Assembly: GCA_024734555.1 (NCBI GenBank) | Contig: JANPWX010000118.1 | Location: 1,079,705 to 1,143,704, forward strand | DNA from: Trochalopteron elliotii | Lineage: Eukaryota > Chordata > Aves > Passeriformes > Leiothrichidae | Direction of reading: 5' to 3' | Length of the DNA: 64,000 bases | Shown here: positions 1 to 12,300 of the stretch, in pieces | Layout: each line of letters begins with the position of its first letter | Position numbering within the stretch: the first letter of the stretch is position 1 | The notes under the pieces: model-generated | What the model saw: only the letters and a program-made list of their open reading frames with translations | What the model was told of the DNA's origin: nothing | The model's database searches: none | Translations under genes and position numbers: made by a program

Positions 1-258
1 AGGAAATCCCATGAACCTCAGTGGGAGCTGGGCTGAGGTTTCAATCACACTGGCCTGAGTCCAAACCCCGCTCTTAATCAGTGCAATGATGTCCATCAGC
101 TTCAGCTGGCTTTGGTTTAAAACCGTGCGTTTGTTCTCCCTTCATGGGAGAATTACATTGCAGGCTCAGTTCCACAGCCAGCAAAGCCAAGGAACAGAGA
201 TAGCAGTCACCCCTGAATCCATAGATCCTGGCCAAGGCCATGGGAGGATCTCTCTTAC
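1..258 (-). other. PAPPA2: PAPPA2 intron after window exon 19 (partial)
   Basis: Intronic sequence downstream of the donor at 257-258 (GTAAGA). I looked for the expected last exon (a Cys-rich tail with stop) on the minus strand and did not find it. No repeat is recognised. Confidence 0.85.
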
Positions 259-357
259 CTTTCTGGAGGACAGTGTGGAGGAGCAGCAGTCCCCGCCATC
301 ATACTGGCAGTATGCCCGGTTGTTGATGGTGTCACACCAACCGTCTGCTTGGAAGGG
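259..357 (-). CDS. PAPPA2: PAPPA2 window exon 19: third Lin-12/Notch repeat
   Basis: 99 nt, 33 codons, phase 0-0; acceptor TGCCTTAG, donor GTAAGA. It encodes [25 protein letters not shown] and SSTLSSRK, residues 1068-1100. The C..N.....C.YDGGDCC pattern is the calcium-binding LNR3, which in pappalysins acts together with LNR1-2 in substrate choice. The final coding exon (expected to carry the short ...CDLDECTC tail and stop) is not found in 1-258, so it lies outside the window. Confidence 0.96.
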
Positions 358-3300
358 CTAAGGCAGAGGAACAAGGCTTTGTGAAAGGTTGTTCAAAAGC
401 ATAAGGTCGTCCCCAAAAGCAGAGGTCCCAAGTCCTCAGCAAGGCCCCTGTGCCCACTTCCACCACACACAATCCCCTCTTTAAAGCCAAAGGGCACCAG
501 ATATCCCAGCTGGTGTGGATGGAGCAGTCGGTGTTCCAAGGGCAGCAGCTAGAGGATCGTGGAATTGTGTCAGAAATGTTAAATGGCATGAGCAGCCATT
601 CAGAAAACCAGTCTATTGTTATTTAGTTACATGAGTCATCTGATCAGAGAAGAAGCAACTGGGGCTGAGAAGCAGCCAGCAATGGCTGAAAAGCTATCCC
701 ATGCAATGGCTGCAATGTGCACGGGAAGGACTCTCGAGGAGGCCTCAGGAGCGGTCGGCAGCCAAGGTTTATTTATCGCAGATCTACACCAGCACTACCA
801 AGCAGCCACTAAACTTTAGCCACTAGCTACAGGATGGAGAAGCCATTCATTCGTTCACAGAGTGATTAGTAACGAAATGCTTCTTTTCACTTCAGGCTCT
901 GTGATGGTACTTACTGGCCCAGCAACCATGGCTGGCCTCCAGGAGGACATTTTCCATCAGAATCATGGAATCGTGGAATGGTTTTGATTGGAAGGGGCCT
1001 TAAAGACCATCTCATTCCAACAGCCCTGCCATGGGCAGGGACATCTTCCACTAGACCAGGTGTCCAAGCCCTGTCCAATCTGGTCTTGAACATTTTTCCA
1101 GGAATGGGGCAGCCACAATTTCTCTGGACAACCTGTGCCTGTGTCCTACCACCCTCAGAGTCAAAAATTTCCTCCTAATATCTAGTCTAAACTCACCCTT
1201 TTCAGTTTGAAGCCACTACCCCTGATCCTATCACTCCACGCCCTTGCCGAAAGTCCCTCTATGACCCCTGTGTAGCCCCTTTTAGTCCTGGAAGGTGCTC
1301 TAAGGTCTTCACAGAGTCTTCTCCAGACTGAACAGGACTCTTGGTGGAAACCTGGCTATCCCGTTGCTCATGGAAGCAGCTGACCCATTTCACTGGATCT
1401 GGTCAGCCCCAAACAACAACCGAACTCCCAAAAATGCCCAGACTCAGCCTTTGATGATGCACACTCACATGTAGCACCCTTAAACTGAATGAGAGCCTGC
1501 TGAAAAATGTCACTGCACCGCAATAGCCCTGCACCCACTGTGCCAAAGCCAACATGTGGGCCTGGTGATAATACCAGTAATTCACGTGAAAAACCCATGC
1601 CAAAACCAGAGAACCCATGTGGCTTTTTGTCCTTGTGACTCACAAGGAACAGAAATGGGCTCAACACAGGCTAATAACACTTTAGGAAGTAGCAGCAGGG
1701 ATTATGGCAGACCACCAAGTCTGGTCTCCACTATCAGTAGCACAGGCCACAGGCCAAATTCAGGCAGCCACAGAGAGACTGCATTAGCCTGGAAGATTTT
1801 CGAAGAGCAGAGAAAAAGCACATCTTCCTACAGCTGTGGAATTGAGGCACAGCCGGGTTAGGTAGCTCGCTCAAAAACAAGAAGGGATTTGACTCCAATC
1901 GTTGCAGTGACAAACTGCATTCAGAGGAGACCAGGGTGCAACTTCTTCAGGGCAACAGTGTTAACACTCCTCTTCCACTAAAAAGCATCAGGTGGGTCTT
2001 AAACGATTGTGACCAAAGGAGGTTTCTTAGTCTCAAAGCAGCTTTGAGTCCTGGGAGGGCCAGGGCAGGGATGTTGGGGCTGGCAGGTGCCAGGATGCAG
2101 TCAGGACTGCCCAGGGCCGCTGGCAGGGGAAGGCTCTTCTGGGTGTGATTTGCTTTTGCAGCCTTCCACGCAGTGGAGTTTTTCCTTGAGCTTTGCTCCA
2201 TATGTCATGACTCACTGGCAAAACAACACCCGTCGCTTTGGTAGTTTCCATACAATTATGGGGAGGCTTGCCCATCCTGGCTGCACAGGTCTGAAACGAT
2301 TTCCAGATCTTGCGTGCAAGGTGGGGGGAGGACAGAGGCAGGGACAGGATGGGGAAGGAGAGGCTCCCAGTCTCTCACTACACCTATCAGGGCTAACTGC
2401 CCCCTCCTCTCACCCAGCCGGAACCCGTACCCCACCCTAAACAAATACAGGCTCCTATGGCAACACTTGTTGGGGAAACTTAACAACTCATGCTCCAAAT
2501 TACATTGGAAAAACATATGAAGGGAAAATAAAAAATGACTAATTGGACTTGAGGCTCAGGAGAGCCAGGCACAGGGTTTGGGGATTTCTGTCCCTGCTGC
2601 TTGCCTAGTGTTTGGAGAACATGGTGACTCCTGTGCCCTTGCCGTGCTGAGAACCTCCACATGGTATTGTCTTCGCAAGCAGAAAGAACAAAGTAAGGTG
2701 CTGGTTACCCTCGAGGGCACAGGAGCCCTTGTACTTGCATCAGTCTCATTTTGGCCTTGCAGGAGTCATGGCAAGGGAGGACACGGGCAATGCAACCTAC
2801 TAAGGGCAGGCGGTGTGAGAGAGCAGAACCCATACAGACTCTGCTCAGCCTGTGCTTGAGACCCGTGGCTCCACAGAAAGCAACGCCAGTGGTGGGAGAA
2901 GGCGGTTTGCTCCCGTCTGCGACTCGCAAAAACACCTGATGACGTTTTAAGATGCTGGCAAGGAAAAGGAAAACACCGATGCCCAGCTGTGCCACATGAA
3001 GGTGATGGATGCGATCCAGGGAAATGGTCAGCCGGGTCTCAGCTGCCAGAATACGCATCCTCCAGTGCGGAGGGTGGGGAGGGGGCAGTGGGCCGGTTGA
3101 AACGTCTCTTATAAACAGGGAAAAAATGAACAAGGTGATTGCAGCAGCCTCTCTACGCCGTGTTGAGTGGCGGGGAGCTGCCGGGCCAGGCGGCGTGCCA
3201 CCGAGGCAGCCAGGGAGACGGGCTGTGTCAGCGGATCTCCCGCTCGGCCATCCATCTTCCTTGTTTGTTCAGACAGCAGCCTCAGCGGGGCGTGTGGCAG

Positions 3301-6300
3301 CACGTGGAGGTGCAGCATCTGGCACGGCCGGGGCCGGAGCCCCGCGCTGCCGGCACAAAAATAGTAACGGCAAATCAAGCGCTTGGCAATTTAAATAGGC
3401 TAAAAAAACACGGGCTCTCAAAGCTGGGAGCAGGCACAGATGAAAAGAGAAAAAAATTGAAGCGGGAGGGGGGAGAAACAATGAAGGAGGGAAAAATATC
3501 GCGGGCAAAGGAAGGATGTGAGAAAGGACTGGTTAGATCCCAGTGCGTCCCAGGCAGAAGCATCTCCAAGTGCTCAGTGGTGGAGTTTCTCCCAAGAATG
3601 CTGGGAGATGTCACGCAGGGAGCAATGCCTGTGCATAGTAGTCTTGCACAACTCTTGAAAGTATCCCCAGGATGGCTCCATCCCTGGGGCTGTTGTCCTG
3701 CCCTGCAGGGAGTGCCCAGTGCCATCAGTGAGCTGGGCAGGGTCCAGGCATTTTTCTTCAAATCCACCTTACAAGTAGGTCGATTCAGTGTGAAAGAGCA
3801 CGAAAGGGGTGCAACAGGTGAGGGAAAGGTGGATCATGAAGACTCAATCACAGATCACATCAGTGTTGGACATATTTCAGTGCTGTATTGCTGGTGTTTG
3901 ATAAACATTATTTTCCAGGAATGCAGGTTTTGCTCTGGTTGAGCACACCTGAAGGCCTGGCACCTTGCTTTTGGCCATGCCCCCTTCCAGATGCTTTTGA
4001 GGAAGGTGGAAAAAAGAAAATAAAAAAATCAGCATTCACCTGGCCAACTGTGTAACTGAGGAGCTGAAAGACTCCCCTGATCTGCCAGTGAGATGGAAAG
4101 TGCTTGTCATTTCTATCTGCACACAGCCATTGAAAGCCCAGATCCTAGCCTCAGGGAATGAAGTCCAGCCTTAAGAAGCAAAATTCTTTCTCCCAGTCTG
4201 GTCCTGGGCTTTGTGACTCTGCTGATCTATCCAAGGAGGGTGCATAGTTTGCTTTCATGGAGCTTCTAAGTCAGCATGAATTTTGCTGTCCTTTCATTTT
4301 TTCCTTTGGGAATTGATATTCTGGGCATCAAGCTCAGACTGTCTGCATGCTAATGGAACCACGTGGCTGAGAAGATACAGGTGTTGTTACCCTCCTCAGC
4401 TGTCCCTTTGAAAGCAGCTCCCAAGAAACAGGGGAACCACCATTTGGGCAGGGACCAGCCCTGGAAAAGCTGCTGCTGCCCTCAGACTCATGCCTTGTGC
4501 ATCAGCTTCACCACTGGTAATTCTGCTCCTGGGACAGATGAGTCACTAGTGGTGGGAAGATGAGTTGGAAACCCCATCCCTTTGGTGGCAGGGGGATATC
4601 AGCCCAAACCAGGCTTCACAGAACCACAGGACATGAACCTGAGTTGCCCCAGAGCTGGTGAGTGCTACAGCTGCTGGGGTTTTAGGCATGCAAGAGAAGC
4701 CAGGTCTCGGGGGAAGGTGCTGCCCGTGGCAGGGAGGAAAAGGCAGGATGTGTGGGGAAAGGAAAGTATGGACAGGCTGCAGTAGCCCTTGAGGAGGCAG
4801 AGGGCAGCTTCTCCCTGCCGGATGCCTTCCCTTTCTCCCCACCTCAGCCACTAGCAAGATCTTTCCAAAAGCTCTGGGAGGTCCCTGTAAGTACTTGAAA
4901 AGTGCCCAAAGCCTTGTTAAACATCTGGTTCACTTAAAGCCCCAATACATCCAACCACCTCAGCCTGGGTCTCTGAAAATTCTCCCTCCCATCCCTGTCC
5001 CAATGCCTCCAACATCCTTCCAAACCACTGTTCCTCTGCAGAAAACTGTCAGTCCTTAAGGCCAGAGATGTGACAGGAGCTGCCTAAAGTGATGCTACAG
5101 CACCGTGTCCCCAGGACACATCCCTTTCCTTACACACATTCACACTGGTGAGGCAGAGAGCCCGGTCATTCTTGGCTCTCCCTGCTTGCCCAGGGAAGTT
5201 GACTGGGAATGCAGACTGTGGGAGGAAATGACAATGTTCATTGTTTGGATTAAATATTTTTCTTGGCCCTCTCTCTGTTGCAGTGTCTTTTATTTTATTT
5301 TTGCTCCCCCCCTTGACACCCCAAGCACATTCACTTTCCTTCTCTCTTTTTGGAGGCTCTCTGGCACAAGGAGGAAATCGGCTCTAAAAAACAGAGAGGG
5401 ACAGAGAGGGAACAGGTCTGGCTTCTGCTCAGAAAGTATTTTGGGATGTTTTTGTGCCCTGAGCCGCCCTGAGCAGTGAGCAAGGTCTACCTGGCCCATT
5501 GTAAAAAGGGAAGCAGGGTGAGCACCACCCAGAGGAAGAGACCTCTAGAAATTTGGAAACAGGAACCTGGGACCAAGTGGCCTGACAAAGAGAAACAAAA
5601 TCCTACAGACTTAGTGCTTCATTGTCCATTTTCATGCCTTCCAGTTTCTGTCCCCTGAGCCATCCCTCTGCTGCTTTTGAACAGTGGCAGCTGTCCCTTG
5701 GAGGTACATGCCTGTTGCATGGCTTGTTGGAGACATCATGGACCTGCCCCATCACCTCAGACACAGACAGAAAGCAAAATAGAGAAATCCCAACTGCTTC
5801 TGAGCCTGCTGGTGTCCCTGAGCCACTCACCAGCTAAGCATGCAGATCATTTATACCACATCTCACATCTCCAGAAACATCTGCTCCAGCTCCAATGTCT
5901 TCTCCCCAAGTCTCACTACAGAAACAGAGGCTTGCTGCTTGAGAACATTCTCCATACAGCTGAATGAACACTTCAGGGAGGAGCTGGTGGGCTGGAGGGT
6001 TGTGACATCCTGCTGTCTGGTTTCAGTTTATGGAGCATCACCGGTATTGCCATACCCCCTCCCAGCAGTCTTGGTGTGGAGCTCTAGGTGTTCTTCAGGA
6101 CAATGGGGTCCCTTGGACACGGGTTTCCTACAAACAGCTGGGCCCATTTGAATCAGCCTGTGCTGAGCTTGTGCAGGATTGGTGCCTGTAAGGGGGATGG
6201 AGTGCACAGAGGCTCCATAGGCTCCTGTCAATGGCCACCCTGGGAGAGCAGGTCCTGCCTTCATGGTGCCTGAAAGTGCTTCTGTCCCAGGCCAGGATTT

Positions 6301-9300
6301 GGCTCGGAGACGCTTCTGCTGCAGAAGTGAACACATGGCACTTTGGACCCCTGAGTGGGGATGTGTTTCTTTATCCCTCTGCACTGTGCTGCTCAGAGAC
6401 CTCACGTCCTAGCAGAGAGCCATCTGGAAAGGTCTTTGCACAATCCAAGGGACAAGAGGGAAGAAAGGGATGAAAAGCTTGTGTAGATCACCACATCAGA
6501 GCAGATCTTTGCTTCCACCAAAACATCCATGTCTATGATCCATTCACTGTGATTTCCTCGGCCTTGTCCTTTTTACACCCTGATCTCAGCGCTAACAGGA
6601 GAAGAGAAACAGAAGAAAGAACATGGACAGAGGAGCAGGGGGAGTTGCTGTGTGTCAACAGTGCTCCTGGCAAGCATGGTGGTTCACTATTCACAGGAAT
6701 ACTGCTGGGACACACGAGAGAAGGCAGGACTTCCCGTGCCATGAGCACCAGCCTGCCATCCTGCCCTCAGCAGCTCGCCTGCTGCACGGACTAGATCTCC
6801 TGCCAAGCCATTTGTGCAAAATATGTTACAGGATAGAAGGGGTTATGGAAAACAAGCCTTGAAAACCACAAGGGCCTCCTGACCCACTTGTATCTGGTTT
6901 CTGCCAAGTTCTTGTTACAGATCTTAAACAGAAAGAAAAACAATGTACAAGGCATGAAGGAGCTGAAGGGGAATGAATATTCGTGTTGGAAGAGCAGTTG
7001 GCTGGGCCACGCTTGGGGATGTTTATTATCAGAAACGACTCATTGATTTTTATTTCAGCGGGTGCTTTCAGTGGTTTTCCACTCTGTCTATAGCCCTGGC
7101 TGCACGACTGTGACTGCTGTGAGGGTAAAAAGCAGGATGTGGACAGGGATGAGGGGAAGGCACCTGAACTGGAGAGGGCAGAGAAGCAGCCACAGGTCAG
7201 CACATCCCAAGTGCAGGGCTGCTGGAACAATGTGGCAGCATTGTGGGGAAGCTGAGGCTGCTCCCACCTTTTTGGGGCTCCACCATTACTGGTGGTGTGT
7301 CTGGGTGCTGAAGCCCTACCCATGCCAGAAGACTCCCCATCTTTTGGGGTCCTGTGAGTCTGTCCCTGCAGGTAGGGAAGGGGCACCTGTCCCTTGTCCT
7401 TGCACCGTGCTGCTGTTGTGATAATTTTATTTCCCTCTGCTTTGTCTCTTGATAAAATGATGCTGCTACAATCACACACACTATGTGTGTGCAGGGGACA
7501 GAGACCTCACTGTTTAGGAAAAGCATGCCTCAGCTGAGATTTTTGGAAGAGGTACAGATTTCTTTGGGATCATCCCCTGGAAGCCTATATCCCATGCTGA
7601 GCAGCCCCACTGCCCACAAGCAGCATGAAAATGTACCCAGCAGGTATGTAAAAAGCTCCCCATCTTGCCTTCCACCTCCCCAGCATGAAGGGCTTTGCCT
7701 TCACCAGTCAGAGGTCAGGTCTGATGCAGAAGTGACCACTACCTGCAGTCCTTGCTCCTCATGCTCCCCCACCATCTGTACAAGCTGCATGAAGCAGGGT
7801 GGAAGATACAGCATTGCCTGGTTCAAGAGAGGAGAAAGATGTGTGAATCATGAGAGGGTGACTAAATTCTGGCCACGCTGCTCTAGTTGCTCTAGAGAGT
7901 CTCCTTGGTGCAGCTGGGGTGCCTTGTAGTCCTCACTGCCTGAAGCCTTAGAAGTACAGAAGAGAATCTTTCCTGGAGCAGAGCATTCCACCAGCATCAC
8001 ATTTCTTACCAGCTTCCCGTGCTGAGCTTTGCCATGGTACAAAACCAGAGACGCACAAGTCTGGGATGAGTGAGAACCAAGGGTGTCCAGCCCAATGATA
8101 CTGAGGAGCAGAGGCAGCTGGACCTCAGCTGCAGTGCTGTCCCAGGGAACAAGTTTCACCCTGTCTTCCATCACATGAAAGAACAGCAGATTTCAGGTGA
8201 CACTTCCCACCATCCTTATTGCATATGCCTTCCAAAGGGTTAATTCTGACTGAGAAATGCTGGACCCAAGCCACACATGTGCCAAGTGAGGGTGTTGTGC
8301 ATGCTGGTGGGAAGAGCTAAGGAGCCTTCAAGGTCCTTCACTACCTGTTGGATCAAGAGACTCAGGAACAACATGCAACCACACAAACACTTCAGTCCCT
8401 ATTTAATAATTTCCATTGTAATGCCTCAGGAAAACCACAAAACAGAGAACACATTAATGTTTTACGATTGTGATAACATGACCAGCAGCATGAGAGGGCA
8501 GCGAGACCTTGTCCTCATGCAGGGAAGACCTGAGAAATTCCCAGCAGCTCATGCTCACAACAGTGTTCTGTTCTCTGCCCATCTTCATCCAGGACATGAG
8601 GCAGAGACCTCAAGTCAAAGTCCCTTCCAGTTAACCCTTTGCTACCTACACACGAAGCTGGAGGTGAGAATGAGGCCAGCATGTTGCACAATGTGTTGGC
8701 TGCCCAAGTTCAATCTGGTCACTGCAAGAGCAGTCTAGCTTCCTCTGAATGCATTTGAGCAGGACAGTGGTGGTTACCCTGTCCTGTGAATAGCATTGGG
8801 TAAACACAATGATGATAAAGTAAGTGAACTTTTGCACCTAAACCGCATCTACAATGTGAAGCTCAGGAGCCCCTGTGGTGGGAGACAGAGGGGTGCAGAT
8901 ATAGGGCATTGCACAGACAAGGAGGTGCTGTATAGCAGCCATGCTCATGCACAGACTACTTTGGAATAGTCCAAGGGACCAACCTGGATGTCTGTAAATG
9001 CTGTCTCTTTCCCTGAAGTCAAGTCTCACTTGCTTTTGAGCACAGGAGGATGACACATCAGAAGTGTTCACCTTGGGATGGTTTAGGAGAACACGACCCA
9101 GATGCTGCAAACACCTCCCTCACGGCAGCCAAACACACCACCAGGACCAAAACCACCTCCTCCCAGCCCACGGTGGGGAGGAGGGGTTTCTCTCCTCCTC
9201 CACTCCCCTCTCCTGACAGCCCCAAGCCCCCTCCCTTGGTGCTGCCATCTGTTTTTCTACTGATGGCAGGGGACGAGATGTTCCGCTGGCCCTTGAAAGG

Positions 9301-12300
9301 CAAAGTGCGCTCGGCGCTAACTTGTATTCCTGACGGGCTCCTGGAAGGGTTTGCATCCTTCCCTCCCTCCCTCCCTCCCTGAAGTACGTGCCTCACTGCT
9401 CCAGCACTGGGGAACTTGGCAAGGCACAGCAAGAGAGCAGGAGGCAGATGGATGACCAGATTAATGGAAAGAGAGGGGAGGTGGGGAGAGCAGTGAGAGG
9501 GATGAGCAGGCAGGCTGATCCACCGCCAGCGCGGGATAAAGGCGAGTGAGAGACCCTCTAATGCCATCACATGGTGACCTGGACTTTCCAATATGAGGCA
9601 GAGCTCCAGATAGAGCTGGGAAGGTTGAGCTTTGGCTACTGCTCCCATGCCCCGGCCTGAAGTGACTCCACCAGGGAGAGACAGCACGAGCTGCCAGGTG
9701 GCCTGGATTTCTGTTATGTAGGGTTGCTCCCCTCACTGAGGCATCCAGAAGAGAAGGCTTCCTGATCCAACACACACTTGGCAGTCAATGGAGAGACAAC
9801 AGAATCTCCAGGGTGTGACTCAGACCTGAGGTGACATGGACAGTCCACTGGAACAGCATTTCACTGCCCAATGATGGCAGAGTCTGGGCTCCTAAAGGAG
9901 GTGTTTCCATTGAGGGGCTCCTATGAAATGAGAGGGAACCTGGGACTAATATGACCTGTGGACATGGCAAGTGAAGCTGAACCATGTGTGTGAGGGGGGC
10001 CACCATGCAGTAAGGACAGAAAACAGGTTGTATTCTTTCTCTACCCTGCTCCTACTGTGTTATGCCTCCATATCCACAAGGGGCTGGGGAAGTTCATGCC
10101 TCTGAGAAGTTCAGAGTTTTTTGACACAAGGAGGAGGACAGAGAGGAATAGAAATGAGGATGGAAGTCAGCACAGATGAGGTAGAAACAACACTCAGGGT
10201 ACTCTGTGGTCAAATGGGGAGACTGGTGACATCTCCCTTCTTGCCAGTGCCAAGCAGCAGCTCCCAGAGCAATACTTTGAATGAGACACTTTCAGTAAGA
10301 GTTACTCTTTATTGCAAGACAATGACTACTGTGAAACTCACGTGGGGAAAAAAGTTATCTAGGAAAATCTGGATTATTGGTCCAACCTTAACAGCTTGCA
10401 GCACTGTAGGAGGAAACACATGGAAAAGAATAAACCAAGACATGTATGTGAGAAGTAAGGAGAAGGAAAAAAGGCATGAGGAGGAGGCCAGGAGCTGTAT
10501 TAAAAAGGAGAGCATGAGGGTGAAAGAAACTATCCAAGGATGAATCTTCATTAGTGTTACAGTGAGTGACTGTGACCTTAGAAATGGGCCTGCCCTGATG
10601 AAACTGCTAACAAGGAAGAAGGCAGAGGAGGATCAGGATATTTAACAGAGTGTTAGATGACCTGAAGGACTAGAGAGAGAAACAAGATGACATTCTCTTG
10701 TATAAAATTGAAGGGCAAGCTCTTGTACTGATGGCAAAACATCTGCTGTTAGCTTGGTGCTCATCAGTTGGAAACAAAGGAGGAAGAGAAAGATCTGGGT
10801 GTTCTTGCTGACCTCAGGATATCTGAACTGCCAGACTGATGCAACTGCAGAAACAACAGATATAGTCCTGTGTCCCATCAAAAGAGACATTTCCAGCACA
10901 AGGAAGCTTTACACAGGGCTTTGGTGAGACCTCGGATGGAAGAGTATGTACTGACTGCTTGGTCATTCCTGATGAAACAATAATTGAAAGCAGAAAAAGC
11001 ATTAAAAAGTCTACAAGGGTGATGAAGAACATGGAACCTCTCCATCTTCTGGTGGGACACTGCAAGATTTTGGCTTGGTTAACCTCCTGTGTGCCAAGAG
11101 TCCTGCCTGGGACTGATTTCTAAGAGTAAAGGAGGGTGACAAGCAAATAGGAACAGAAAGAGCTCATGTTGGCTGTGAGCATGTTTGGATGGTTGATGAG
11201 AGGACAGTGACTTACACTGGGACACTGACACTTCAGGGGCTCAGTGTCTCTCTCTCACACACACAAATAAATAAACTGGCATTTTTCATAATTCCCTATG
11301 GGATCTCTCACTGAACACACAGACCCAGGGTGAAGCACAGGAACCACAGAGGAGGAAACACTGGGGTCAGTCTGGTGTACCTGAGCCTAAGGGAGAAGCC
11401 TCACAATTGTGTCAGCTTTCTGCTACCTGAGCTGCACAGGAAGGGAAGAAGAAACACCTCACACTCCATCAACTTCTTTTTTGAAAGGACCTAGCCCCAG
11501 AGAGTTCAAGAAATTCTCTCTTGCTAGCAGAACCACCACAGAGACAATCACTCAATCATCTAGTCTGCTCTTCCACTTAAGCCATCCCATTTCAAACTCA
11601 TTACCCCGGATTTGTGCTAAAAGATGTGGTTTAGAAGACACAGAGCTCCCAAAATGTCAGAGGATCACTAACTTCTGGTACTCAATCACCAAACACCTCT
11701 CTAGCACACAGCACCTCATTCCCCCACTCTTTCTGCCTGTGTCTCACTGTAGACATGCACAACACAGACACAGAATTTGGGGAATAACTGCTGCACCTCT
11801 TGTAGACCATGAGGTTTCCTTCCTGGGGACGTGCCCCCTGCAACATTGCCCTTTCCCCCACACTTCAGTCAACAAAGAGCTGAGCTCAGCAGAACCAGTG
11901 AGGAAAAGCAATCATTCGCATTGAAATGAGCACAAGAAAAAAAATACAATCAGCAAACCCCAAAGCTATTTTTGGTGTGCAAATTCCATTTACATTTTCC
12001 TTTTTGGTAAAAATCCCAAATTTTCAGCATACAACATTCCAAATTTTCTCCCCTTTTTCCTTTTATCCTCAATCATAATAACAACTAGTGCTTGACAAAG
12101 ACTGCCTATTTTTAATTTCCTTTGTGAACTGACTCCAGGCTGCCTATGATTTTCTCCTGCCTGGTCATTATTCAAAGCTAAATGAGTGGCTAACCAATTT
12201 CTGCAAGGAATTCTTTGTCTGCAGATTCTTCAGCAGCAGTTTGTTTTGCATACACAAGGCTGGAAATCCTGATTGTTTGATTTGGACAGGTGAGTCACAC

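Noticed and set aside
3139..3942. 267-codon plus-strand ORF in the 12.3 kb intron
   Set aside because: No recognisable domain; the CpG-rich start lowers stop frequency. Kept only as a regulatory-region finding.
6826..7479. 217-codon minus-strand ORF
   Set aside because: No recognisable family; the flanking PAPPA2 exons already join without a gap, so no exon is missing here.
9058..9687. 209-codon minus-strand ORF
   Set aside because: Spans the CCCT microsatellite and has low-complexity residues; no motif and no splice context in the PAPPA2 frame.
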